Shown piece after piece: positions 1 to 8,493 of a stretch of DNA of 64,000 bases. Each line of letters begins with the position of its first letter. Positions within the stretch are counted from its first letter, which is position 1. The notes under the pieces were generated by a model, which was given only the letters and a program-made list of their open reading frames with translations, searched no databases and had not been told where the DNA came from. Made by a program: the position numbers and the translations under genes. This DNA comes from Rhodoferax lithotrophicus (GTDB lineage Bacteria; Pseudomonadota; Gammaproteobacteria; Burkholderiales; Burkholderiaceae_C): positions 3,617,989-3,681,988 of the forward strand of contig NZ_AP024238.1 in NCBI RefSeq assembly GCF_019973615.1, given 5' to 3'.

Positions 1-98
1 CATGCTGGACCGCCAACGTTAGCGTGTACAACAGAACCCAAACCTAAGGCAAGAGTCAAGCTGAGAATAATTTTTTGAGTGAAACCCATGATTTTCAT
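1..98 (-). CDS. petC: Cytochrome c1, N-terminal fragment (cut by window edge)
   Basis: Only the first 32 codons are present; the rest lies beyond base 1. The start ATG (98-96) follows GGAG about 8 bases upstream. The visible peptide has a Lys near the start, a hydrophobic stretch rich in Leu and Gly, and an Ala-Asn cleavage region, which fits an export signal. Cytochrome c1 is the membrane-anchored c-type haem subunit of the bc1 complex and passes electrons from the Rieske protein to soluble cytochromes. The call rests mainly on position directly after petB in the conserved petABC order, since the haem motif is outside the window. Confidence 0.75.
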   Translation of the reverse strand, partial: MKIMGFTQKIILSLTLALGLGSVVHANVGGPA

Positions 99-113
99 TC
101 CTTGTTCTCCTGA

Positions 114-1514
114 TCAATGTGCCTTGAAATTGACACGGCTTGGTACTTGTTTAAAGGTACCAATGCGACTCCACCAAGGCATCAAAATAAAGAAGCCAAA
201 ATAGAACAAGGTGCCCAACTGGGAAATTCGCCCATAAATCACAGACACAGGCTGCGTGCCCAAATATCCGATCACTACAAAGTTCACCACAAAAACGGCA
301 TACAGAACCTTGTGCCATGTCGGACGATAACGAATGGATTTCACCGGGCTGTTATCAAGCCAAGGTAGGAAGAACAAAATCACAACACCGCCACCCATGG
401 CGACCACACCCCAAAATTTGGCATCAATCACCATCATCATGGCAACAATAACCACGGCACCGCCCACGATCAACCCTTTGAACAAGGCTGGCATTTTGAC
501 TTTGGCGACCGCCAGGAACGCACCAATCAATACACAGGCAATCAGCACATACATCATTTCAGCAGTTACCGCACGCAGCAATGTATAAAAAGGTGTGAAG
601 TACCAAACTGGCGCAATGTGCAAAGGAGTCTGGAATGGGTTCGCCGGAATGAAGTTGTTGTACTCCAGGAAATAGCCACCCATTTCAGGCGCAAAGAAAA
701 TGATGGCAGAGAACACAAACAGGAAGACACTCACACCAAACACGTCATGCACCGAATAGTACGGATGGAACGGAATGCCATCCAGCGGAATACCTTTGGC
801 ATCTTTACTGGCCTTGATTTCCACTCCATCTGGATTATTGGAGCCCACTTCGTGCAATGCGATGATGTGCGCCACCACCAAACCCAGCAAAACCAGCGGC
901 ACGGCGATCACGTGGAAGCTGAAGAAGCGATTCAGCGTGGCATCACCCACGACAAAGTCACCACGAATCAACAAAGCCAGATCTGGGCCAATAAAAGGAA
1001 TAGCCGAGAACAGATTCACAATCACTTGCGCACCCCAGTAGCTCATCTGACCCCATGGCAACAAATAGCCCATGAACGCCTCAGCCATCAAGGCCAGGAA
1101 AATGGCACAGCCAAAAATCCAGATCAACTCGCGCGGTTTACGATAGCTGCCATACATGAGACCGCGGAACATATGTAAATACACCACCACAAAAAAGGCG
1201 GAAGCTCCAGTGGAGTGCATGTAACGAATCAGCCAACCCCATGGCACATCGCGCATGATGTACTCAACCGAGGCAAATGCCAAAGCGGCATCCGGCTTGT
1301 AATGCATCACCAGAAAAATGCCGGTGACAATTTGAATCACCAGCACCAACAGGGAAAGCGAGCCAAAGATGTACCAGAAATTGAAGTTTTTGGGCGCGTA
1401 ATACTCACTCATGTGCTCTTTGAAGAGCTTGGAGAGAGGGAAACGGTTATCAACCCAATTCAAAGCTTTTTCGCCAGCCGAAGCATTGGGGGAAATTTCA
1501 TGAAAAGTAGCCAT
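114..1514 (-). CDS. petB: Cytochrome b subunit of the bc1 complex
   Basis: Core membrane subunit of ubiquinol:cytochrome c oxidoreductase, carrying both b haems and the Qo and Qi quinone sites. The 466-residue protein is polytopic. Haem-ligand histidines can be placed in the helix around YMHSTGASAFFVVVYLH and the helix with FFSFHVIAVP...AHIIALHE. The Qo motif usually written PEWY reads PVWY here (HIAPVWYFTPFYTLLRA), a variant I recall from beta- and gammaproteobacterial enzymes. It lies 11 bp after petA and 15 bp before petC, so the three genes form one operon. Full length, no sign of damage. Confidence 0.97.
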   Translation of the reverse strand: MATFHEISPNASAGEKALNWVDNRFPLSKLFKEHMSEYYAPKNFNFWYIFGSLSLLVLVIQIVTGIFLVMHYKPDAALAFASVEYIMRDVPWGWLIRYMHSTGASAFFVVVYLHMFRGLMYGSYRKPRELIWIFGCAIFLALMAEAFMGYLLPWGQMSYWGAQVIVNLFSAIPFIGPDLALLIRGDFVVGDATLNRFFSFHVIAVPLVLLGLVVAHIIALHEVGSNNPDGVEIKASKDAKGIPLDGIPFHPYYSVHDVFGVSVFLFVFSAIIFFAPEMGGYFLEYNNFIPANPFQTPLHIAPVWYFTPFYTLLRAVTAEMMYVLIACVLIGAFLAVAKVKMPALFKGLIVGGAVVIVAMMMVIDAKFWGVVAMGGGVVILFFLPWLDNSPVKSIRYRPTWHKVLYAVFVVNFVVIGYLGTQPVSVIYGRISQLGTLFYFGFFILMPWWSRIGTFKQVPSRVNFKAH

Positions 1515-1525
1515 GCTTTTGATCC

Positions 1526-2140
1526 TTAGGCTTTTTTATCTTCACCAATGAGAAGCTTGGTGTCTGAGAGGTACATGTGTGGCGGAACTTCAAGATTGTC
1601 TGGCGCAGGCTTGTTTTTAAACACACGACCCGCCAAATCAAAAGTAGAGCCATGGCATGGACAGAAAAAACCACCAGGCCAATCATCAGGCAGAGACGGC
1701 TGAGGACCGGGCTTGAATTTTTCATTGGGCGAACAACCCAAGTGAGTACAAATACCCACCACGACCAAGTACTCTGGCTTCAGCGAACGTGTTGCGTTAC
1801 GGGCATATTCGGGCGCTTGCTCCGCAGGTTTACGCTCCGAATTGGGGTCAACGAGTTGCCCATCGTTTTTTGGCAATTCTGCCAATTGCTCTGGCGTTCG
1901 GCGCACGATCCAAACCGGCTTGCCACGCCACTCCACTGTCATTTTTTCACCCGGTTTGAGATTGGAGATATCAGCCTCAACCGCAGCTCCTGCGGCCTTG
2001 GCGCGCTCCGAAGGCTGGAATGAACTGACAAAAGGGACTGCAGCCGCAATGCCACCCACAGCACCCGCACAGCCAGATGCAATCAGCCATGTTCGTTTAC
2101 TGGAGTCGAGAGAGACGTTTTCGACAAGACTTTCACTCAT
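1526..2140 (-). CDS. petA: Rieske iron-sulfur subunit of the bc1 complex
   Basis: Carries the [2Fe-2S] cluster that takes electrons from ubiquinol at the Qo site. Both cluster-binding boxes are present: CTHLGC near residue 135 and CPCHGS about 30 residues later. The N-terminus has a KRT...GCAGAVGGIAAAVPF stretch typical of the Tat-type membrane anchor of Rieske proteins. I place the start at the ATG at 2140, because GAGG sits 6 bases upstream of it. The TTG at 2152 would be longer but lies inside the ribosome-binding region. First gene of petABC; the 65 bp upstream to pdxA could hold a promoter, but I see no clear boxes. Confidence 0.96.
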   Translation of the reverse strand: MSESLVENVSLDSSKRTWLIASGCAGAVGGIAAAVPFVSSFQPSERAKAAGAAVEADISNLKPGEKMTVEWRGKPVWIVRRTPEQLAELPKNDGQLVDPNSERKPAEQAPEYARNATRSLKPEYLVVVGICTHLGCSPNEKFKPGPQPSLPDDWPGGFFCPCHGSTFDLAGRVFKNKPAPDNLEVPPHMYLSDTKLLIGEDKKA

Positions 2141-2205
2141 GGGAATCCTCAATGATAAAGATCGCTATAGGTATCAACCCTTGATTGTAGCCGAGCACCT
2201 TTCAT

Positions 2206-3279
2206 TCAACTGTCACTTAACTGTCTGGCCATGCGAATCGCTTCCACCAAACTAGATGCATCGGCCCTTGCCGTACCGGCAATGTCGAATGCCGTACCAT
2301 GATCGGGACTGGTGCGCACCAGCGGTAAACCCAGCGTCACATTCACCCCTTTCTCAACGCCCAGATACTTGACCGGAATCAGCCCCTGGTCGTGGTACAT
2401 GGCCAGCACCACATCAAACTCACCCAGCTGACCGGGCTTGGCACGCGCCCGCATGAACACCGTATCGGGTGCAATGGGGTCGCTGGCCAGCACACCCTGC
2501 GCACGTGCGGCCAGAACGGCTGGCAAGATCACATCCAGCTCTTCACGACCAAACAAACCGCCCTCACCCGCATGAGGGTTCAAACCAGCCACACCGATCC
2601 TTGGCGCTCGACCCAAAACAGCCGACAAAGAACGATGTGTAATCAACAAGCTTTGCAACACGTTGTCAAAAGTCACTGCCGTCAAGGCCTCGCGCAGAGC
2701 CACATGAATGCTCACCAGCACCACACGCAACTCATCATTGGCCAGCATCATGCGTACCGGCAATTGCGCAACCGTTGTTTTCAGATACTCCGCCGCAAGG
2801 GCTTGCAACAACTCGGTATGCCCCGGAAAACTGGCCAACCAGCCACCCGCCATGGATAGCGCAGCCTTGTTCAAGGGGGCAGTCACCAACGCCGCCACCT
2901 CACCAGACAATGCAGCACGTGCAGCCCATACCACACAGTCCCCCGCCATTCGCCCAGCATGTGCGCTAAGTACGCCATAAGGCACAGGGCCCACAGCAAA
3001 ATACTGACCAGGGTAAATGGACAGAACAGGAATGCAGCGTGGCGGTGTTTTTAAAGCCTCGCTGGCAGTTGCAAGTTCAGCCACTGGCCAGCACACGCCA
3101 TGCCCGGCCACCAGTGCCGCCGCACGCCTCAGGGTGGCCACGTCACCCACCACAAAACAATCCCTACAGTCTTGTGGCGCTTGTTGAAAAGCCTTGACGA
3201 TGATCTCGGGGCCGATGCCTGCAGCATCCCCCATGGTGATGGCAATTGGCAAGGCTTGTGGAGCAAGGGATTCAGTCAT
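2206..3279 (-). CDS. pdxA: 4-hydroxythreonine-4-phosphate dehydrogenase
   Basis: NAD-dependent enzyme of pyridoxal phosphate synthesis, oxidising 4-phosphohydroxy-L-threonine. The family start ITMGDAAGIGPEI is at residue 13 onward. Metal-ligand and active-site regions are seen as FPGHTELL, VSIHVALREA, GLNPHAGEGG and YHDQGLIPVKYLG. The start ATG at 3279 lies just after the stop codon of the Nif3-like gene (3281), so the two are probably co-translated. The open frame continues upstream to 3510, but that extension overlaps the Nif3 gene in another frame and resembles nothing. 357 residues, slightly longer than usual. Confidence 0.95.
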   Translation of the reverse strand: MTESLAPQALPIAITMGDAAGIGPEIIVKAFQQAPQDCRDCFVVGDVATLRRAAALVAGHGVCWPVAELATASEALKTPPRCIPVLSIYPGQYFAVGPVPYGVLSAHAGRMAGDCVVWAARAALSGEVAALVTAPLNKAALSMAGGWLASFPGHTELLQALAAEYLKTTVAQLPVRMMLANDELRVVLVSIHVALREALTAVTFDNVLQSLLITHRSLSAVLGRAPRIGVAGLNPHAGEGGLFGREELDVILPAVLAARAQGVLASDPIAPDTVFMRARAKPGQLGEFDVVLAMYHDQGLIPVKYLGVEKGVNVTLGLPLVRTSPDHGTAFDIAGTARADASSLVEAIRMARQLSDS

Positions 3280-3280
3280 G

Positions 3281-4039
3281 TCAGGCAGGATTGTCAATGT
3301 CGATAAATTCATGTTCCAGGCCGCATTGCGCTGCCACATACGCAGCCACCGCCGGTGCGCCATAACGCTCACTGGCATGGTGACCACAGGCGATAAAAGC
3401 CACGCCACATTCACGCGCGTAATGCGCCTGTGGCTCTGACAGCTCACCGGTGATGAATGCATCCGCACCGGCTGCGATGGCCGCCTCAAAATAGCCCTGT
3501 GCACCGCCACTGCACCATGCTATATTTTTAATAGCTTTTTGCGCTTGATTGACAAGCTTAACAGGCCTATTTAATATGAAAGATACATGGTCAGCCAAGG
3601 CTTGGGCACTGGCAAACGTGGCACCATCAGAACGACAGCCCAGCCAGCCCATGTCTTGCTCACCAAAGTGCGATACACCCACCAACCCAAGTTGACGACC
3701 CAACTGTGCGTTGTTGCCCAGCTCAGGATGCGCATCCAGCGGCAAATGGTAGGCCAACAAATTGATGTCATGTGCCAGCAGCAAGGCCAAACGCTGCTTC
3801 ATCCAGCCAGTGACTCGCCCGTCTTGCCCACGCCAGAACAGCCCATGGTGAACAAAAATCGCATCAGCCTGAGCATCGATGGCAGCCTCAATCAAGGCAC
3901 GACTGGCAGTCACACCTGAGATTATTTTTTTTACACTACTGCGGCCTTCCACTTGCAAACCGTTGGGGCCATAGTCGCGATATCGCTCCGGCTGCAGCAA
4001 CGTATCAAACGCTGCCAACAATTCAGTTCTTTCGGTCAT
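3281..4039 (-). CDS. Nif3-like dinuclear metal-centre protein (YbgI/DUF34 family)
   Basis: The family forms toroidal hexamers with a two-metal centre; its role is still debated (a GTP cyclohydrolase I type 2 label is common but uncertain). Metal-site sequences are visible: FVHHGLFW near residue 62, AYHLPLDAHPELGNN near 96, TGELSEPQAHYA near 191 and the C-terminal CGHHASERYG. Length 252 residues is normal. Residues of about 155-172 are encoded by a copy of the dispersed palindromic element (3525-3576), making this stretch AT-rich compared with its surroundings while keeping the frame. Followed directly by pdxA. Confidence 0.9.
   Translation of the reverse strand: MTERTELLAAFDTLLQPERYRDYGPNGLQVEGRSSVKKIISGVTASRALIEAAIDAQADAIFVHHGLFWRGQDGRVTGWMKQRLALLLAHDINLLAYHLPLDAHPELGNNAQLGRQLGLVGVSHFGEQDMGWLGCRSDGATFASAQALADHVSFILNRPVKLVNQAQKAIKNIAWCSGGAQGYFEAAIAAGADAFITGELSEPQAHYARECGVAFIACGHHASERYGAPAVAAYVAAQCGLEHEFIDIDNPA
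3525..3576 (+). repeat. Dispersed palindromic element, copy inside the Nif3-like gene
   Basis: Reads AATAGCTTTTTGCGCTTGAT then CAAGC and AGGCCTATTT, matching the element left half (AATAGCT..T.GCGCTT) and right half (CAAGC....AGGC.ATTT). It lies fully inside coding sequence, on the strand opposite the gene. It leaves the reading frame open and encodes about 17 residues between conserved blocks NRPV and AWCSGG. Confidence 0.7.
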
Positions 4040-4069
4040 AAAGCAAATATCTCAATAGGCAAAATGACA

Positions 4070-4420
4070 TCATAAGTCAGCGACTTGTGCATCACAGTCA
4101 CACCCTACCCCAGCAGCGACCCAACGATGCGCCAAGCGTTGCAACACCCAGGCGAATAGGGGCGCAGCCCAACGCAGCCTTTGAGGTAAGCACCCATACA
4201 CCACCTGCAACGGCTGTGTGATGGCCCCACAACGGTAGAGATGATCTTCGTCCCGCCAGCACAAGGCATCACACGCACCGATACGTCGGCCAGACAACAC
4301 GATGCCCAAAGGACAGGGTTCCATCAAACAACACACGCCGCAGCCATTACACGGCGCACCTACCGCAGGCTTGCCAGGAGCCTGGGGCTGCGCATGGATC
4401 GTGATGGTGAACTTAGACAT
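4070..4420 (-). CDS. YkgJ-type cysteine cluster protein (zinc/iron-chelating CxxxCxxCC family)
   Basis: Small 116-residue protein whose N-terminal third contains CNGCGVCCLMEPCPLG (about residues 24-39), the clustered-cysteine signature of the YkgJ/UPF0153 family thought to bind zinc or an Fe-S centre. Further cysteines (ACDALCWRDEDHLYRCG) follow. The exact cellular role is unknown. It is transcribed away from the HtrA-type protease, whose start lies 76 bp off, and precedes the Nif3-like gene by 30 bp on the same strand, so it probably heads the ykgJ-nif3-pdxA group. Confidence 0.85.
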   Translation of the reverse strand: MSKFTITIHAQPQAPGKPAVGAPCNGCGVCCLMEPCPLGIVLSGRRIGACDALCWRDEDHLYRCGAITQPLQVVYGCLPQRLRWAAPLFAWVLQRLAHRWVAAGVGCDCDAQVADL

Positions 4421-4496
4421 TGAAATTTGGGCCGCAACCTACAATTTATTGTCTTGCAGATTTTTCACCCTTACTGGGCCATTTTTGGCATTGTCC

Positions 4497-5642
4497 ATGA
4501 AACGATTTTGGTTACTGTTTTCTCAATCCGTCACCGTGTTGCTGGCCGCTTATTTTGTGGTTGGCACCTTGAAACCCCAATGGCTGGACTTGCGTGACGG
4601 GCGCTCAAGCAGTGTGGCAGTACTGGAAGCGCCTGCGGCTACCACCTCAAACGTGCCTGCGGGCAGCTTTCGTCTTGCGGCGCAAAAGTCTTCACAGGCG
4701 GTCGTCAGTATCAACACCAGCAAAAATGCCCGACAAGGCCCGCATGGGGCTGACCCATGGTTCAAGTTCTTTTTTGGGGAGCAACAAAACCAGCCGCAAG
4801 TGGGTCTTGGCAGCGGCGTGATTGTCAGCCCGGATGGCTACATCCTGACCAACAACCATGTGGTCGAAAACGCTGATGAAATCGAAGTGATCCTCAACGA
4901 CAGTCGCCACGCCCGCGCCAAAGTCATTGGCACCGACCCGGATGCTGACTTGGCTGTGCTAAAAATTGACCTGGATCGTCTGCCGGTGATCGTGCTGGGC
5001 AACTCGGACAGCCTGCAAGTCGGCGACCAGGTGCTGGCCATTGGCAACCCGTTTGGTGTCGGGCAAACCGTGACCAGCGGCATTGTCAGTGCACTGGGAC
5101 GCAACCAGCTTGGCATCAACACCTTTGAGAACTTCATCCAGACCGATGCGGCCATCAACCCAGGCAACTCCGGCGGTGCCCTGGTGGACACACAAGGCAA
5201 CCTATTGGGCATCAACACCGCCATCTACTCCCGCTCGGGTGGCAGCATGGGCATTGGTTTTGCCATTCCGGTGTCCACCGCCAAGCTGGTTTTAGAAGGC
5301 ATTGTGAAAGACGGCCAGGTCACCCGCGGCTGGATTGGTGTGGAGCCCAACGAGCTGACCCCTGAACTGGCACAAACTTTTGGCGTGGATACCCAACAGG
5401 GTGTGATCATCACCGGCGTGCTGCAGAACGGCCCAGCAGCGAAAGCTGGCATCAAACCAGGTGATATCGTCACATTGGTCGCAGGCAAAGAAATTCACAA
5501 TGTGGCCGAGTTGCTGACCCAAGTGGCTTCACTCAAACCTGGCTCAGAAGCTGTTTTTGAAGTCCAGCGCGCCAATGGTAAAACCAAATTACAGGTAACC
5601 CCAGGCGTAAGGCCCAAACCAAGGCCACAAGAACCACAATAA
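4497..5642 (+). CDS. Membrane-anchored HtrA/DegS-type serine protease with one PDZ domain
   Basis: Envelope quality-control protease of the S1C family. The catalytic triad is visible: His in NNHVVENADE, Asp in DPDADLAVLKID, Ser in NPGNSGGALVD. A single PDZ domain (ITGVLQNGPAAKAGIKPGD) occupies about the last 100 residues. The N-terminus (FWLLFSQSVTVLLAAYFVVG) looks like an uncleaved membrane anchor, so the build is DegS/AlgW-like rather than DegP-like (two PDZ). I start at ATG 4497 (381 residues) because upstream in-frame sequence overlaps ykgJ and resembles no family. Convergent with tatC, with a hairpin-forming repeat between. Whether it cleaves an anti-sigma factor cannot be told from here. 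Confidence 0.9.
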   Translation: MKRFWLLFSQSVTVLLAAYFVVGTLKPQWLDLRDGRSSSVAVLEAPAATTSNVPAGSFRLAAQKSSQAVVSINTSKNARQGPHGADPWFKFFFGEQQNQPQVGLGSGVIVSPDGYILTNNHVVENADEIEVILNDSRHARAKVIGTDPDADLAVLKIDLDRLPVIVLGNSDSLQVGDQVLAIGNPFGVGQTVTSGIVSALGRNQLGINTFENFIQTDAAINPGNSGGALVDTQGNLLGINTAIYSRSGGSMGIGFAIPVSTAKLVLEGIVKDGQVTRGWIGVEPNELTPELAQTFGVDTQQGVIITGVLQNGPAAKAGIKPGDIVTLVAGKEIHNVAELLTQVASLKPGSEAVFEVQRANGKTKLQVTPGVRPKPRPQEPQ

Positions 5643-5652
5643 AACTATAGAT

Positions 5653-5700
5653 TCAATAGCTGTCGGCGCTTATCCATCAACAGATGACAGCTATTTTTCT
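5653..5700 (+). repeat. Dispersed palindromic element between htrA-like gene and tatC
   Basis: Copy reading AATAGCTGTCGGCGCTTATC ... GACAGCTATTTTTCT. The left half matches the element; the right half has become a perfect mirror of the left, so it forms a strong hairpin (see the terminator entry). It fills a convergent junction. Confidence 0.7.
5655..5695. terminator. Probable bidirectional terminator for the HtrA-like gene and tatC
   Basis: Perfect 10-bp arms AATAGCTGTC (5655-5664) and GACAGCTATT (5686-5695) with a 21-base loop, followed on the plus strand by TTTCTT. It sits 12 bp after the protease stop and 10 bp after the tatC stop on the other strand. The loop is long for an intrinsic terminator, so confidence is moderate. 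Confidence 0.5.
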
Positions 5701-5705
5701 TGAAC

Positions 5706-6491
5706 TCAAGAGACCTCTTCGGCACTCTCTGGAGCTTTGGTGTGGCGGATGAAGATTTGTGCAGCCCAAATACCCATTTCATACAAAAACACCATTGGAA
5801 TGGCCAACGCCAACTGCGACACCACATCCGGCGGTGTCACGATGGCGGCAATGATGAAGGCGAGCACAACAAAATAACCGCGAAACTCTTTGAGCTTATC
5901 AATGCTGAAAATACCCATCCGTGCCAGGACCACCACCACCACTGGTACCTCAAACGCCATGCCGAAGGCTAAAAACATCGACAACACAAAGCTCAAGTAA
6001 GCCTCGATGTCCGGGGATGCCGTAATACTGGCCGGTGCGAAACTCTGAATGAAGGCAAACACCCTGCCAAACACGAAGAAATAACAAAACGCCACGCCCA
6101 AAAAAAACAAAATGGTGCTCGACACCACTAAAGGCAATACCAGTTTTTTCTCATGTGAGTACAAACCTGGTGCGACAAACGCCCACAGCTGGTAGAGCAC
6201 GACCGGTAAGGCGATCATGAATGCCGTCATCAACAGCACTTTCAGCGGCACCATAAATGGTGATATCACGGATGTGGCAATCATGGTGGCACCTTTGGGC
6301 AGGTGAGACACCAAAGGTGCGGCCATCAGATCGTACAACGCCGCCGGTCCTGGATAAATGCCAAGGGCGATGGCGATCACTGCCACAGCCAGAACCGCTT
6401 TTACCAAGCGATCTCGTAGTTCAACCAGATGGGCTACAAAGGGCTGCTCTGTTCCAGCCAGCTCGTCTTTTTTTTCAGGAGAATCTGACAT
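5706..6491 (-). CDS. tatC: Sec-independent translocase subunit TatC
   Basis: Polytopic core of the twin-arginine translocase; with TatB it binds the RR signal peptide of folded substrates. The protein starts with HLVELRDRLVKA, the family signature at the first helix, and has the six expected membrane segments plus the conserved FxPGLYSHEKK loop (AFVAPGLYSHEKK). The start ATG (6491) overlaps the tatB stop by one base (TGATG), indicating coupled translation. 261 residues, normal size. Tat substrates encoded in this window include the Rieske protein and MsrP. Confidence 0.97.
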   Translation of the reverse strand: MSDSPEKKDELAGTEQPFVAHLVELRDRLVKAVLAVAVIAIALGIYPGPAALYDLMAAPLVSHLPKGATMIATSVISPFMVPLKVLLMTAFMIALPVVLYQLWAFVAPGLYSHEKKLVLPLVVSSTILFFLGVAFCYFFVFGRVFAFIQSFAPASITASPDIEAYLSFVLSMFLAFGMAFEVPVVVVVLARMGIFSIDKLKEFRGYFVVLAFIIAAIVTPPDVVSQLALAIPMVFLYEMGIWAAQIFIRHTKAPESAEEVS

Positions 6492-6964
6492 CAATTAAAT
6501 TTGGTTGGCCGATAGCGTGCCACACGGGCGGCACCTGACAACGCCCGGGTACGCACACCTGCACGGGCCTTGTACCAATTGGGCGTGGCACCTTGTTTCA
6601 GGCGCCAGTTTTTCTTGGGGTGACGATACTCGGGGACAGATACCGGCAAAGACAGGAGGTCATCTGACGAGCCCGCAGAGGCCATATGGGTGGCCTCTGC
6701 CCAGGTTTTTTCAAAATCCTGGGCATTGGACTGAATGGATTGACTGACATCTTTGGCTGCGTTCTCTACCGAGTCTTTCATTCTCTTGAGCTCATCAAGC
6801 TCCATGGAACGGTTAACCTCAGCTTTGACATCAGACACGTACCGTTGCGCCTTGCCGATCAAGTTACCCACAGTACGTGCCACACGCGGTAATTTTTCCG
6901 GACCAATAACGATCAACGCAACCGCACCAATCATCGCCAGTTTGGAGATACCCAGATCAATCAT
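6491..6964 (-). CDS. tatB: Sec-independent translocase subunit TatB
   Basis: Single N-terminal membrane helix ([20 protein letters not shown]) with the conserved Glu/Gly-Pro turn, then an amphipathic helix ([19 protein letters not shown]) and a charged cytoplasmic tail. It partners TatC in substrate recognition. The 157-residue length and the more acidic first helix distinguish it from TatA next door. It lies 30 bp after tatA and overlaps tatC by one base. The C-terminal 50 residues are basic and low-complexity, as is common in this protein. Confidence 0.95.
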   Translation of the reverse strand: MIDLGISKLAMIGAVALIVIGPEKLPRVARTVGNLIGKAQRYVSDVKAEVNRSMELDELKRMKDSVENAAKDVSQSIQSNAQDFEKTWAEATHMASAGSSDDLLSLPVSVPEYRHPKKNWRLKQGATPNWYKARAGVRTRALSGAARVARYRPTKFN

Positions 6965-6994
6965 GCTCGGCCAATCTTGTGCCAGACATTGTCA

Positions 6995-7234
6995 TCAAGA
7001 CTTTTGCTTGGCTTCCACGTCAATCGTGGTTTTTTCGGAAGCCGTGCCGGCAACTTTTGAAGGCGCTGCTGGCTTGTCTTCCGCCGGCTCCGAGCTGCCT
7101 TCCTTCATACCTTCTTTAAAACCCTTGACCGCACCACCAAGGTCACTACCCAGGTTTTTGAGCTTTTTGGTGCCAAACACCATGATGACGATCAACAGAA
7201 CAATCAACCAGTGCCAAATTGAAAAAGAACCCAT
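6995..7234 (-). CDS. tatA: Sec-independent translocase subunit TatA
   Basis: Pore/patch-forming Tat subunit, 79 residues. The sequence [19 protein letters not shown] gives the membrane helix and the [14 protein letters not shown] hinge and amphipathic helix typical of TatA, followed by an Ala/Pro/Lys-rich tail. AGGAG precedes the ATG. First of the tatABC trio, 67 bp after hinT on the same strand. Confidence 0.96.
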   Translation of the reverse strand: MGSFSIWHWLIVLLIVIMVFGTKKLKNLGSDLGGAVKGFKEGMKEGSSEPAEDKPAAPSKVAGTASEKTTIDVEAKQKS

Positions 7235-7301
7235 AGTATTCTCCTAACGAATCATTGAATTTTAGGGGCACGCCTGAGCATACCGACCATTGAGATGGAA
7301 A

Positions 7302-7676
7302 TTAACCCCTCAACCAGGGGCGTGGCCCGCCCATCACGTGCAGGTGCAGGTGATGGATATCCTGCGCACCATCCGCACCAGTGTTGACCACCAGTCGGAA
7401 CCCCCCTTCGGGATAAGGGCGACAACCCTCTTGCAAGGCCAGCTGGGGGATCAGCGCCATCATGCGGCCCAGCATAGGCGCGTGCTCAAGCGTGACCAAG
7501 GCCATGGAGGCAATGTGTAGCTTGGGAATGATCAAAAAATGCACCGGTGCCGAGGGGTGAATGTCATGAAACGCATAAAACTCGTCATCTTCATGCACTT
7601 TTTTGGAGGGGATTTGCCCTGCCGCAATTTTGCAAAACAGGCAATTCGGATCGGTGTGCTGGGGGTGTGCTGTCAT
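7302..7676 (-). CDS. hinT: HIT-family purine nucleoside phosphoramidase (HinT-like)
   Basis: Small histidine-triad hydrolase acting on AMP-lysine-type phosphoramidates. The HIT motif HLHLHVMGG is present near the C-terminus and CLFCKIAAGQIPSKKV at the N-terminus, with a length of 124 residues. The start ATG overlaps the stop of the upstream membrane protein gene by 4 bases (ATGA). Position between hisE and tatA is a recurring arrangement in betaproteobacteria. Confidence 0.93.
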   Translation of the reverse strand: MTAHPQHTDPNCLFCKIAAGQIPSKKVHEDDEFYAFHDIHPSAPVHFLIIPKLHIASMALVTLEHAPMLGRMMALIPQLALQEGCRPYPEGGFRLVVNTGADGAQDIHHLHLHVMGGPRPWLRG

Positions 7677-8092
7677 GTTGACATCTCCATGGGAAGCCCT
7701 TTATTCAAACGCACCATACCCGTCACGATACGGTACAAAAACCAGATGGATATGCCCAACCAGGCCAGCCAGCCAGGCAAAAACAGCAACAACCACAGCG
7801 GTGCAGTCACCGCATACAGCAGCGCGGCAATCATCACCGTGCGAATGCGCCAGCGAAAGTGAGAGGCGTGCCAAGTGCCCGCCGCATCACCCCGCTTGGC
7901 CAGATCGATCACCAGTGCCACAACCAGCAGCACCGGGCCAGCCTGTGCGCCTGGAATGATGGCAGCCACCGCCACAATCAAATGCAACACATAACTCACC
8001 GTGCCCCAGGCATTCAGGCCGTTGAGGGTCTGAACGTCCAGCACGCCCGACTCGGACGTAGTTTGTTGGTTGGTGTTGAAATTTGATGTCAA
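7673..8092 (-). CDS. DUF4870-like small membrane protein of the his-tat region
   Basis: Function unknown. 139 residues with about three or four hydrophobic segments ([69 protein letters not shown]). The arrangement resembles the DUF4870/Tic20-like fold. Translation appears to begin at TTG 8092: it overlaps the hisE stop (TTGA) and is preceded by AGGGGAAG at suitable distance. The 4-bp overlaps with both hisE and hinT point to translational coupling. Confidence 0.75.
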   Translation of the reverse strand: MTSNFNTNQQTTSESGVLDVQTLNGLNAWGTVSYVLHLIVAVAAIIPGAQAGPVLLVVALVIDLAKRGDAAGTWHASHFRWRIRTVMIAALLYAVTAPLWLLLFLPGWLAWLGISIWFLYRIVTGMVRLNKGLPMEMST

Positions 8093-8493
8093 GAAGCTTC
8101 CCCTGCATCATCGGCAAGGGCTTGCGCCTCACGTGCTTTCACCTTGCGCAAGGCTTTTTCTTCCAGCCCGCTCTGGCCGACCCGGCGCTGCAACTCGGCA
8201 ATCACATCGGCCGGGCTCAAACCGTAGTGCGCCAGTGCAATCATGCTGTGAAACCACAGATCAGCCACCTCGTAGACCACGTTGGCCTTGTCACCACCGT
8301 GGTCGGCATCTTTGGCAGCCATCACCACCTCGGTGGCTTCCTCGCCAATTTTTTTCAAGAACGCATCTGGCCCCTTGTGCAGCAAGCGCGCGACATAACT
8401 CGCCTCGGGGTTGCCACCATGGGCTGGCAGGCGCGACTCAATCACAGCGGCCAGGGCGGCCAGGGCATCGGCGGAATTTTGTTCAGTACTCAT
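8089..8493 (-). CDS. hisE: Phosphoribosyl-ATP diphosphatase
   Basis: Second step of histidine synthesis, hydrolysing PR-ATP to PR-AMP. The all-alpha MazG-like fold is recognised by [16 protein letters not shown] and [20 protein letters not shown]. 134 residues. It is a separate protein from HisI here, not fused as in enterobacteria. The start overlaps the hisI stop by one base. Confidence 0.96.
   Translation of the reverse strand: MSTEQNSADALAALAAVIESRLPAHGGNPEASYVARLLHKGPDAFLKKIGEEATEVVMAAKDADHGGDKANVVYEVADLWFHSMIALAHYGLSPADVIAELQRRVGQSGLEEKALRKVKAREAQALADDAGEAS

Noticed and set aside
3280..3510. N-terminal extension of pdxA upstream of 3279
   Set aside because: The extension overlaps the Nif3-like gene and shows no family similarity; the family start motif follows directly after the ATG at 3279.
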